Origin: Borovskyia barvae
Lineage: Eukaryota > Euglenozoa > Kinetoplastea > Trypanosomatida > Trypanosomatidae
DNA length: 64,000 nt
Assembly (NCBI GenBank): GCA_030849085.1
Contig: JASAOM010001049.1
Location: 1-64,000, forward strand
Direction of reading: 5' to 3'
The position numbers and the translations under genes were made by a program. Shown here piece by piece: positions 1 through 10,200 of this stretch; within the stretch, counting starts at the first letter, position 1; each line of letters begins with the position of its first letter. The notes beneath the pieces are model-generated. The model was not told where the DNA came from, did no database searches, and was given only the letters and a program-made list of their open reading frames with translations.

Positions 1-38
1 ATCTTCGATAAACGGCAAAGCACACATAGCGCCGTGAC
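1..38 (+). repeat. Left copy of diverged direct repeat
   Basis: It starts ATCTTCGATAAA and continues AAAGCACACATAGCGCCGTGA. The same order of blocks recurs at 3454-3490 (ATCTTTGATAAA, AAAGCACAAACAGCGCCGCGA), with roughly four of five bases equal over 38 positions after two small gaps. A further shared block, TGTTCGGTC, lies at 82-90 and 3531-3539 at nearly the same offset, so the repeat may extend to about 90 bases. The copy may begin before the window. Confidence 0.6.
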
Positions 39-228
39 ACTAGTCTTCTATCAGGAACTGTTTCATTCCATCAAGGAATCCTGTTCGGTCTGGCTTCTTG
101 CGCAGCGCAGACCAAAGTAGAAATCGTCAACACCTCCCAAACGAATTCGGCTTCTTGATTCAAACACCAAGCATGACCGAAAGAAGTATCCCGGCTATGA
201 AGAGGCCACAGTCCTCGCTGCCATGTTT

Positions 229-762
229 TTAGTGCGGACAGAAACAAATTTCGATAATACGCCTGGACTCAAGCTCATCAAAAATATCAACCAGGTCTTC
301 CAGCACAATATATGATTGCGCAGAGTCCTGGATGGTCAAAACGACTGATCTCTTGTTTTTGTGGACACGTGAGATGCCAGAGATCCAATAGCGGTGAAAG
401 AACGACGGAAAGAACAAACATCGGTTCGACGTAACAGGTTGGCTCCCGGAATGAAGACGTTCTTGCAGTCTGCCTGCATGTACTGCGGTAATGCGCGACA
501 AAGTGCTGCAGGGAAGCAAAGTTCCCTGCGGAAGATACCTCTCGAATATTTCATCGAGATCCATGTTGGACGTCTTACCCTTGACAAAATCACCACCTTC
601 AAATTTTGCGTTTTTTTCGGGGTGCGTTGGAACGTGCGAACCGTGTAGAGTTTTGAGTGGAATGTCGACGTACTTCTGCAGTGTGGAACGAATATTTATA
701 GAACACCTTTGCTCCATTCGCTGTGAAATACTATTTGACGCTCTGTGCGTCTCGCTAACCAT
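229..762 (-). pseudogene. Coding relic with C48 (Ulp1-like) protease motif
   Basis: This open frame on the - strand has a possible ATG at 760-762. Near its C-terminal third it contains HRYWISGI followed about 16 residues later by IQDS (about positions 320-400). This spacing resembles the His-Trp and Asp-Ser signatures of C48/Ulp1-type cysteine proteases, which occur in cellular deSUMOylases and in several transposable-element families. Base composition is unlike the genes to the right. I treat it as part of the decayed element. The family call is weak and rests on two short motifs. Confidence 0.3.
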
Positions 763-961
763 TTTGTTCTGAGGTGTTTCCCTCAAAACTGGTCGTTGCT
801 GTTTTTTGGGACCGGAAAGTCATCGCTCTTGGTGCCGCTATGTACACCCAACAGCATCGACCACCTCGTCTGTGACCGTAGCCACCATAACCACGTTTGG
901 CACCACTCTCAGCTCTCAAGACTCTTGACGCCGGTTTCTGCATCTTGGACAGCCCTTTAAT

Positions 962-1489
962 TTATTTTTTGATTCTTTCCATCATTCTGTAGAGGTAAGT
1001 AAGGCGCTCGGCTGAGTTGTCGATCCTTACTGCGGAGATCATCTGCCCCTCAGCGTTTACAATCGGTTCCAAGTGCGAGCCACCCTCTAACCGAATGTCA
1101 GGACGATTGAGGTCGAACGGCTCTCCCACCTCCTCCAGCCGTTCGGACTTCGTGGGGCATCTTGCATCCTCCACTATCCGCTCGTTCGGCGCCTTGAAAT
1201 CCTGCGCCGGAATAAGTGGATACTCCAGCTTTTCCGCAGTGGGCCCCAATTGTGTCCGAGTGACGGCGAGCAATTGTGCAAAAACGCTCCAGTTGTGATA
1301 TCGGATGCGGCTAGTGCGGTTCGAAAACAAAAGATGCTGAAAAAGATCGAGGTTTCGATCTTCGGGTGTCTCATCTTCCGTGGGGAAAAGGTGCTGTTCC
1401 ACCAAAGCGCCCAGAGGGGTGAGGCAGCCGTCGCGCGCTAACTTCGCGTACTTTTTGGCGATGTTCCGCAGGACTTCCTCGTCATACAC
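962..1489 (-). pseudogene. Unrecognised coding relic
   Basis: An open frame of about 175 codons on the - strand with lower G+C at third positions than the downstream genes. The product is hydrophilic, without a signal peptide or membrane segment, and ends in YLYRMMERIKK. I recognise no domain. It lies in the same orientation as the 229-762 relic and inside the repeat-bracketed region, so it probably belongs to the same decayed element. A genuine low-GC gene cannot be excluded. Confidence 0.35.
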
Positions 1490-1720
1490 GCGGTGAGTGG
1501 AATCTCGGTATTCCTTTGAGCGGAGAAAGGAGGCTTTCTATGGGTGGAAATCTCTCCCACACTGTGCCTCGAGCACCTGTTGCAACGATGTGCTCACCAA
1601 AAAGCCTTTCTGAAGGAGTTGCGCACTGCGAAGAAAATGCGTGTCACAGAAGTGGGGCCGCATGGAAATGTTCGAAAATTGATTTAGTCTTATGGACTCT
1701 CGGCTCAACTTGGTTTGCAG

Positions 1721-1799
1721 CTCCTGAGCCAAAATAGTTCAGTGGTAACAAGCCCTTCCTTTTGGAAAGGAGGTCGCGGGTTTTTGTGCTAGCAGGACA
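1721..1799 (+). tRNA. tRNA-like relic (D arm and anticodon-like arm)
   Basis: TAGTTCAGTGGTA at 1735-1747 fits the D-arm/box A pattern of a tRNA gene. It is followed by a hairpin CCTTC-CTTTTGG-AAAGG whose seven-base loop would place TTT (Lys) at the anticodon, and then by AGGTCGCGGGTT, which resembles a variable loop and T arm. The T stem does not close and the acceptor stem is only partly paired (TCCTG against CAGGA), so this is not a working tRNA. It may be a tRNA pseudogene or a tRNA-derived piece of the element. Confidence 0.3.
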
Positions 1800-1800
1800 A

Positions 1801-2800
1801 GCTTTTATTTGATAGCCCCCCCACCTTTTTTCGCGTTGGCTGAGCCGAATGGTAATGGTAGAGTCTTACAGTGTTATTGGTGGTTCAAGAACAGTATTTG
1901 GGATTAGCTGGAGCCAGGTAGATACTTTCATCTCCATTGGATAATACTCCCTTTTTGCTTTAACACATCTTCGGATCTGCAATGTGAAATAGAGGAAGTT
2001 TATTTTCACACCATTCTGATTGGGTATACCAATCTATGCGATGAAAAGGAAAACTATATTTTTCTTATTTCCATGTTTCTCTTCGTCTATCCATTCTTGA
2101 ACTAATTGCTCTTCTGTAATATTCTTTACGATCTATTAGCGAGCCCTCACAGCAGCATCACCACGACCGCTTGTCTTTGCGTAATTTTCGCGAGTACGCC
2201 AACCCACCCCAGATCGTTTGTAGAAAGGGGTATCTTGCAAATGTTTTAGGATGGGACCCTACATTTAAGCAAGAGATTTCCATTTCATCATCCGAGATAA
2301 TATTTCTCATCCAATCTCTTTTTTCATGATTCGATTGCGGGTTTTTTCCAGAATACTTTTTGTTTCTGTTCTTCTTCTAGATAAACTCACGTTTTCTCCC
2401 GTTGTACTGAAAAATTCTCTATTTCTTTAGTATTCTCAGAGGATCTTTTTTTTTGTAAAGGTTTCCAATAGCTGATTTCGGTTTGTTTGTCCGTTAAATT
2501 CCCCTTCGTTTTTTCCCCAGGTCGACTTTCTTTCTCCATCTATTCTCATCGCCGGTCTGTAGAGGAACAAGTGTTCCCTCGTCGAGAAGGGTGACCCGCT
2601 GCGGGCGGAGTCGTTTTGGACACCCTGACCTAGAAGCAGAGGGAAGGGTTCTGAGTTTCATTCGTGTCTTGGCCACTCAAGTCGTGTTTTCACCTTCTTT
2701 CATTCCAGTAGGCGCCTTTGCGTTTCTACCTTTCCAACACTACCTGGTTGTATTATAGGGCTTCTTTTGTTTCAGAATTCTTTCCCCCTTTTCCTTTTAT
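1801..2800. other. AT-rich noncoding stretch, T-rich on + strand
   Basis: No convincing reading frame. The sequence is rich in T runs, including nine T at about 2446-2454, and is clearly poorer in G+C than the flanks. It could be an untranslated or terminal part of the decayed element, or a transcription-termination region. I see no promoter or RNA gene in it. Confidence 0.5.
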
Positions 2801-3117
2801 TTCTTGCTTGCTGTTGGCTTACTTTTATCTCTGACCTTTTTCCACCGGCATGCGGAGGTGAAGTCCCTTTCTCTGGAAGAACGTTGCCCCCAAGCTCTTG
2901 AACAGTTCTGTTCGCGCCGCGTCCGTGCCACCACCACTGGAGCCTCTCTTCTTTCTTCCCACAGGGTATCTTACGTTTCTTTCCTTTCCCAGCAGCCCTC
3001 ACGAAGGTTGGCCTCTGGTGCTCCATTCCACATGAAACGCTGTGTAAAGTGTAAGATCCCTGCGACCGTTTGGCCGGGGCGGTGCGATGCACCTTTCGGT
3101 GTATTTCCTAATCCCCT

Positions 3118-3369
3118 GTGTGCGTTCCATCCAGGCCTTGTGCCACCGGCCCCCTCGTCGGCCCTATGCGCGTGGCCTCGCTCCTTAATAAATGGCTCAC
3201 TTTTGATGAGCTCGGAACCTCCGGTGACTTAGAGATAACCCGCGTATCGCCATGCAGTCTGTTTCCCGAAGCTCGGCAGTCCCTTCTGCAGGAAGGTGAT
3301 CGGCTTCTCAAAGCCACAGCATATGGTAATGAGAGGACGGTGGCGCTTTATAGCGGACACGAGACGTGA
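3118..3369 (+). pseudogene. Possible tail fragment of a histidine acid phosphatase
   Basis: A + strand frame of 83 codons whose last residues are VALYSGHET, immediately followed by TGA. Histidine acid phosphatases, which trypanosomatids carry as membrane-bound and secreted forms, have a second signature of the form LYSGHDTT carrying the catalytic proton donor. The match is to seven or eight residues only, with Glu in place of the proton-donor Asp. The N-terminal signature (RHG) and the sequence after the motif are absent, so if the call is right this is a dead gene end. It runs opposite to the polycistronic genes and in the same direction as the nearby tRNA. Confidence 0.25.
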
Positions 3370-3453
3370 GGCCCATGTGGGTCCTCAAAGGGCACGTGGC
3401 GCCCAGTATACTGATCATAGCGTCTGTCAGCTTACATTTCTCATTTGACTTTT

Positions 3454-3490
3454 ATCTTTGATAAAGGAGAAAGCACAAACAGCGCCGCGA
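3454..3490 (+). repeat. Right copy of diverged direct repeat
   Basis: Counterpart of 1-38. Shared blocks are ATCTTYGATAAA, AAAGCACA and AGCGCCG in the same order and spacing, with a further block TGTTCGGTC near 3531. It lies about 135 bases before the tRNA-Lys gene. Confidence 0.6.
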
Positions 3491-3625
3491 TATGACCTCC
3501 CCATCGATGATCCATTAGTTTCCCGTTGTGTGTTCGGTCGACTTTTTTTTGGCGCTGGATGGAAGGCAGGGCTCTTTTCCGAGCGGGCGATGGTCTACTC
3601 TACAATCCGCAGGTGAAGGGACGTA

Positions 3626-3698
3626 GCATTCCTAGCTCAGTCGGTAGAGCGCACGGCTCTTAACCGTGTGGTCGTGGGTTCGATCCCCACGGAGTGCG
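3626..3698 (+). tRNA. tRNA-Lys (anticodon CTT)
   Basis: A complete 73-base cloverleaf. The acceptor stem GCATTCC pairs with GGAGTGC (one T-G pair) and the discriminator is G. The D arm contains TAGCTCAGTCGGTAGAGC. The anticodon stem CACGG/CCGTG closes the loop CTCTTAA, giving anticodon CTT, which reads AAG lysine codons. The T arm GTGGG-TTCGATC-CCCAC is perfect. There is no intron, and CCA is not encoded. It is on the + strand, opposite to all the protein genes, at the end of the polycistronic unit, a typical trypanosomatid location. Confidence 0.97.
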
Positions 3699-3699
3699 C

Positions 3700-3704
3700 T
3701 TTTT
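3700..3704 (+). terminator. RNA polymerase III terminator of tRNA-Lys
   Basis: A run of five T begins two bases after the discriminator base of the tRNA, the usual Pol III stop signal on the coding strand. Confidence 0.85.
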
Positions 3705-4230
3705 CCCTCCTACCGGGGCCATATTTCCTTTTGCCGTACGGGTGGTGCCTCCTGGTGAGGTAAGGAGGGGGTGTTTGGGAGAGGACATGCTTTCTTTTGG
3801 AAGAGGGGTCCCAGTGTGTGTTGCGGAGAGAGAGAGAGAGGCCGGGGTCGACGCCGCCCAGTCCCGCCAGTAGTTCGGTGCGGTTGGGGTGTTGCGCCGT
3901 TGCGGCTGCTTCGCTCTTGCCTTCCCCCCCTCGCATTTCATTTTCCTCCTCATCGATGTATAGAGCGGTTCACGTGTTGCGGTTTCGTTTATCGTAGGCG
4001 ACATGGGCGCCTCTATGGCCTCTTTTTTTGGGTTCCCTCCACTTATGTACACAAACACAAGCACACACACACACACACACACACACATACGCGTGTCCTC
4101 CTCCTCCCTCGTCCTTCCAACTATCATCACGCACAGTAAAAAATTATCTTAATGTTTTTGCATTTTTTTTCTGGGGGGAGGGATTAAAAAATTCTTTCAT
4201 CCATCGCGGAGGAACTTTCCTTCCTCGCAC
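3705..4230. other. Intergenic region between tRNA-Lys and the helicase stop codon
   Basis: It holds the 3' untranslated region of the - strand helicase gene, a (GA)n run near 3826-3840, a (CA)n run at 4062-4087 and a T-rich patch near 4150-4170. It is the meeting point of the - strand polycistron and the + strand tRNA, so Pol II transcription probably ends here. No gene is seen. Confidence 0.6.
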
Positions 4231-7200
4231 CTATGGGGTGCGCTTCTCTGTCTGCCGCCTCTCGGCGATGCGGGCGCGCCACTGCACCAGCGCCAACTCT
4301 TTATCAATATGCGGCCGCAAGTCGTGCAACTGCGCGGCGAATTCCATCACGCCGAGGGTACCGGCGTAAAACTTGTCGTCCTCCTCGGCGATGTTGTCAC
4401 CGCGCTCCCGTTCGGGGTAGAGGGCACTGAGCACTTGCAGCGGCGTATACTTCTCTTCACGCGTCAGCCCCGCCACGTTCGAGAGCAGCCGCTCGGCCTG
4501 GTTCAACACGGCGTAGCTCTCCGATTGACTCAACCCATTCAGTTCCTCGAGAAGGGTGAAGCGGAAGTTTGAGCGAACGGAGTCGATCTGGGCCTTGCAG
4601 CGTACGAAGTCGGTGATGCAGGCGTTGATGAGTACCTGGGCGCCGTCGTGGCGGCAGCCGTCGGTCAGGTCGACCACCGGTAGCATACGCCGGTCGCAGA
4701 ACAGACCGCGACGCAGCGTCGTCACCAAATCTTCGGTGTGCACGAAGTGATCACCGCAGCCCGAGATAGCCACAAAAGGATCACGCGCGGCGAACGGCTC
4801 CGCCGTCTCCTTCAGCTTCGCCATGAGCGGCATGTCCGTCTTCCCCGCTCCAAATATACCGTTCTTCTTCTTTGTTTTGGGGCACATGTACGGCAGCCGC
4901 GTATCTGCTGGCTCCTTCAGCATGCTGGCAAGGTACGTGTAAAAAGCCGATATCATGCGGAACACGGCGATGTAGTTCAACGGCTTCACCACCGGCGAGC
5001 AGACGTCCAGCGGCGCTAACACGACGCGGTGCTGCTTCGCGACGCGGCGGTTCACCCAAAGCTCCACGACGGCCGGGTCACTGAGGACGGAGCGGTGGAT
5101 CTCCAAGGGCACCCCGCACACCTTGTTCGTGGAGAAGAGGTAGGCGAGCAGCTCCGCCTTCGCTTCTTGCGCGACGGCCTCGTCGGAGGGGGCCAGGTGG
5201 GCGTAACGAGAGGCCAGCCGCGCCTTCGCGAAGACTTTGCGCGTGATCATCGAGATAAACGCAAAGCCTTCAGGGCCGACCTGGGCGTTGCGGAAGATGT
5301 ACATGGCATCCACAAGAAGCGAGCCGAGCGATGACGGTCGGTCCTTAAAGTGCAGTCCCTCGCGGTGCAGGAAGCCCAACAACATCTGCGCAAACTCGAC
5401 GGTGAAAGGCTCCATGTTCCCGCCCTCCACTGCTGCCCTCCCGGCGAAGAAGAGTGGGTTCACAAACAGGCGCTCCGCCATGCCGAGCGCGCGACGGGTC
5501 CAGACTTCCGCTCCCTTCAGGTCTCGATGGCGGGCGTAGTCGTACAGCTGCATGAGACGCAACTGCGTAATGGGGTCCACCTGCACGTTGCCTTTGATCA
5601 CCGTCATGCCACTCGTCATAAGCCTCGTGATCTTCTTAATGCTCACGCTGAGAAAGATGAGGTGGCCGAGAAAATCTAGCCCACGACGACCCGCGCGTCC
5701 CATCATCTGCCGGAACTGCGTCGTGTTCAGCAGGACGTGGTCGCCGGCGAGGACCACCGAGCGGCACGGGCTGTGCACGCCCAGCGCGAGCGTTTCGGTA
5801 GCGCAGATGACGCCACAGTGCCGCCCACGGAACAGGATTTCCATGAGACGGCGCAGCTTACCCTTGACACCGGCGTGGTGGACGCCGACGCCGCGCTGGA
5901 TGGCCTTGGCGCATAGCGTGTCTCCTCGCTTGATGCACTCCTCCACCGCCTCTCGCACCACTGTCGGATCGACGGTGCAGTACTGCCCAATAAAAGTGAA
6001 CTCCGGCAGTACGTCCGGCACAACGTAATCCTCGTCGTCGTTGACGGTGTTGTCCACGGTCCGATCGGCCCGCTCCACATCGCCGCCGTCGCCGTTCGTC
6101 AGCTTTTTCTGCTTCAACGTAGACTCGCGCTGCTTACGCACCGCCTCCGCCGCGGCAGCCTTGCGCTCCATCGACGCCCTGTACTGTGCGAATTCTTCGG
6201 TCTGGCGGTAGGCGGTCTCAGCATCCTCCAGTCGCGCGATGATGGCCTTCGTCAGGTCGTCGCAGTCCTCGGCTTCAAACGTGAAGACGATGGTCGGCCC
6301 CATGTCGCGATTGTTCAGCTCACGCAGCACGTTGATGATGTTGTCGGCGATGAACTCCTTCGACTCCGGGAAGAAAGCTGGGCGTGGGGCCACCTTCGCT
6401 CCACCAGCAGCGACAACCGAAGCAGTAGTGGTGGTGTTGCCCGACGAGACAGCAGCAGGAGCAGTTGCCGGGTCGTTCTCATTGGTGTCCCTGCTTGCCT
6501 CGGCGTCCCCCGCTGTCGAATCCGCCTCAGTATCCTCCGGTGGTGGCGGCGGCGCCGATAGATCTTCTTGCTGCAGGGCTGCGTCTGTGGCATACCGGTC
6601 CAACTGTGCCTCGTCCTCACGCAGGCGCTGCGAGAAAGTGAGCAGGATGGCCTCGCACAACTCACGCATGTCCGTGTTGAACGCCGCCACATCGTCGGCT
6701 GAGAGCGTCTCGAGACCGTCCGCGTCGCGGCCGTGGTTGAGATAGACCCAGTAGGCAAAGGCGTTTTTGACGTCCGCCTCGTATTCTCGCGCTCGTGTTT
6801 GGGTGATGTAGTGTTCACGGGCGAAGTAAGCCTCCGGGAGAAGCGTGCGCAGCTGCGCCTTCATGGCCTGCACAATCGGGAGCTGCGACCACCGCGGCAT
6901 GATGCGCGCATCGAAGAAGGTGCACATGTTGCGATGCAGTTGTACCACTTCGCTAGGGACGAGACTGATGTCGGGCGGGAAGCCGCTCTGCAGCTGCTCC
7001 AAGGTCAGGATCGAAAGCGGGTGCAGGTCGTGAATAAAGCGGTGTGGGTATTTCGCTGTCAGCTTCTTCAGCGGCGGGTGGAAGCCCGGTGGAGGCAGAT
7101 AGAGGTACTTCTTGATATCGTTCCAGCGCTGTATACTACCTTGGAGCGGGATGTTGTACACGTTGTAGTCGCGCTTTGCCACTGCTCTCTCCTTCTCTCC

Positions 7201-10200
7201 TCCTCCTATCGCTGCCGCCGCCGCGCCGGCCGCGTCGCTCTTCTGCTGTGCGGCCAGGCGCTCCTGAACCCGGTTCAGCCACCCACATAGCTCCTGCGTC
7301 TCCCCCAACGTGGCAGAGAGGGCGACGAAGGGGCAGGGCAGCAACGCCAGGACGCGCTCCCACACATCACCGTTGCCGCTGCTTTCCATCGTGTGGATCT
7401 CGTCCAGAATCACGTAGTCGAGGCGCTTCGTCCACTCCTTATACTTCGGTGAGAGCAGCAGGGTTTCAAGCACCTCTGGCAACGTCACCAGCACCTGGCA
7501 GCTGTCCACGTAGCGGTGGTAGTCCGCACCGCCATGCACGCCGTACACGTTCCGCCCCGGGAAGCTGTACTTCTTGGAGCCGTAGCGCGCGCACACGTCC
7601 GCCACAGCCTGGTTAATCAGGGCTCGATTTGGTGCCACGTACACCACTACCTTCGTATTCGACGTCTTGAGGGCACTGTACATGCAGTAGTATGAGATGA
7701 AGGTTTTCCCTGCCGACGTTGGCGCACACACGACGGCGCTGCCGCGGCGGTCGACGATGTCAAGCAGGTCACGCTGCCACCCGTCTGGGTTGAACACAAC
7801 GCGGTAGTCCTTAGTGGGGATCACTGGTCGTTCCAGTAGATGTCCCATGCGCATCAGCTGCATCATCTCCGGCGTCTCGTTGCAGGCACGCTGCCGTGGG
7901 CGCAGCATCGGCGGCAACACCGGCACCGGACTGTTCTGCCACTTGGCGATTGCACTATCCACCTTCTCGTAGTAGGAGACGGGGAAGTCGAAGTGGGCGA
8001 GCGCGGAGCGAACCATGTCCACGTCTTCCGACGAGATCGCTATCCCGTGATCCCGAATGCAGGCCAGCACCTTGTGATGACAGTACAGGAACAGCGGCAC
8101 CCCGACCGCGATGTTGGGCGGCTCCTGCGCCTGCCGCGCCCGTTCACGTTCGCTCTTCCACTGCTCCAGCTGCAGCCGCACGACACGGGCCATGAGCTTG
8201 CATTGAAAGTGCAGTTGCACGTACGTCAGGTAGACCCAGTTTAGGTACGACGTCGCGTCGTACACGCTGAAGTCTCGCTTCACCCGGCGCAGTCGCTCCA
8301 ACCTCCCCCAGTTCGTGGCTGCTTTGGTGTTCGTGATGTTTTCTTCGACGAGATCGGCGATGAGGCCGAAGGCGTACAACGTCGTGGTGCGCTTGTCCTT
8401 CGCCGTCTTCTTCTTCGCCCGCTTGTCCGTCGTCGCGGACTTGCCCTCGAGGTCGTCGTCGGTGATGGTGAAGGCCATCTCCGCTTCGCGCATGCCACTC
8501 GTTTCCACCAGCAAGTTCCACATCGCGAGCGGCAACGGCACCGCCTCGCCATCCTTGAGCACCTCGCCTGGATCGAAGTTACGCCCAAACGAGACGCCCA
8601 TCATGCGCGCGATCGCGGCAGTCAGGATGCCCACGTTGTCCGCCAGGTCCGTCATGCGACTTGTCTGATCGGTCTTCTTGCAGAGCTCGATCACCTGCTG
8701 CGCCCAGTCTTGTACCGTCTTGTTCGCCTCCCGCATGTTGGCTTCTTCGCGGATGATGTCTTCACGGCTGCGCACCTTCTTATTCTTCTGCCCGCTGTGC
8801 TGCTGCTTTACTTTCCTCCCCGTCTTGCCACCCCCCGCTCCCTCCTCAGCCCCGTCCGCACCGTCACCAACGTCGTCGTCGTCGTTGTCGGAGCACACCA
8901 CTGCTAACGTACCAGCCGTGAAGCCACGAATGCCCATCGACTCCGCCTGCTGCGCGGCATCCGTGACGAAGGCCGCTTCCATGGCGAGCTGCCGGCGGCG
9001 CTCCCGCTCCGTCAGGCTGCGCTGCGACTCCCGCTCGACGTAGGCGTCCTCGACATCGTTGAGCTCATCAAAGGGCTGCGAGACGATCCACCCACCCAGC
9101 TCGTTCGCGTTGCCGAGCGTTGCTGGATAGGGCCGGTTTGACACGTGCCCCTCCACCTGAAAGGCACGGGCAAGCTGATCGATCAGGTCGTGGGTGAGAT
9201 GCGGATACTTCATGGACTTCTTCGGCTCCGCCAGCGTTACCTCCGGCAGCGCGGTCAGCGCCGCCCCGGTGATGGTGGCCGTGCGGTCCCCTACCACGTC
9301 CTGCCAGCTGAGATTCACGTCCGCCACGCCGTCTTCGTCCAGCAGCGCCGCCGCTGGGGTCGTGCGGAGAAGGTGCGTCATCATGGCGAGGAGGTGGCCG
9401 TCGTACACGTCGAACTCCGCCCCACGCCCGGTGGCGCAGTCGCAGCGGTGGAACGCCTGCTGAAGGTATGGTGCCAGCGCATCGAGAAAGGATGCCACCG
9501 CCGGTGCCGTCATGCAACGCTGGGCGCGCAGCTCCGCAGTGAGCAGACTGGTGCAGTAGGCCGTAATCAGCATCACTTGGCATAGCTGCGTCTGTTCCGG
9601 CGTACGCGCTCCGCTGACTTCGTCGTGCAGGTAGGCGTGCACCGCTGCCGCCACTACCTGCTCCCGGCGAGAGAGCTGGCTGTCCTTGGTGAAGGCGATC
9701 GAGGCTTCGGAGAGGGTTGGAAGCGGTACTTCATGCTCCAGTGCCGCCGCCAGCGCGGTCGAGCTCGGCTCCAGCACCAGCGATCGAGCAAAGTTGCTGC
9801 TCTCCACTGTGACCGCGAACACCACCACCGCGTTCTCGCGGGTGAGGATGCGGGAAGCGTACGCCACTTTGATTCTCCGTGCCGTGGCCCACGTGAGGAA
9901 GCAGTGGAAGTAGAAGGCAACCTTGTCGCCGTGACTTTCGTCCCCCACAAGGCTGCGATACGGCCGCTTCAGTTCCAACGTATTCTCCTCCGTGAGGCGT
10001 TGCCGTATCTCCAGCTTCTCCTCTTCGGTGAACGCACCGCCGCTTACCGCTGTTCCCGCGGATGCTGTCGTGGTGGCCACCGCACCCTCGCCGCGCTCTC
10101 CACCCCCGGTCTTCTCCGTCTGAAGATGTTCCTCTTCGGTGTGGTTGTGAAAGAGGTGTTGCAGCTCCGACTCGTGGCCCAGTTGCTCTCCATCGGAGAT

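Larger units (their letters stand above)
1..3490. mobile_element. Decayed mobile-element-like region bounded by a diverged direct repeat
   Basis: This stretch is visibly poorer in G+C than the rest of the window. It carries short isolated reading frames instead of long ones and is bracketed by two similar sequences at 1-38 and 3454-3490. One frame has a C48-protease-like motif, a protein type often carried by transposable elements. It sits just outside the end of the polycistronic unit and next to a tRNA gene, a common place for trypanosomatid insertions. The family cannot be fixed by eye; relics of kinetoplastid retroelements (VIPER or TATE type) or of a DNA transposon are possible. It looks old and broken. 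The left end may lie outside the window. Confidence 0.3.

Noticed and set aside
2804-3232. 142-codon + strand frame left of the tRNA
   Set aside because: No motif, composition like random translation, and overlap with an equally long frame on the other strand at 2772-3092.
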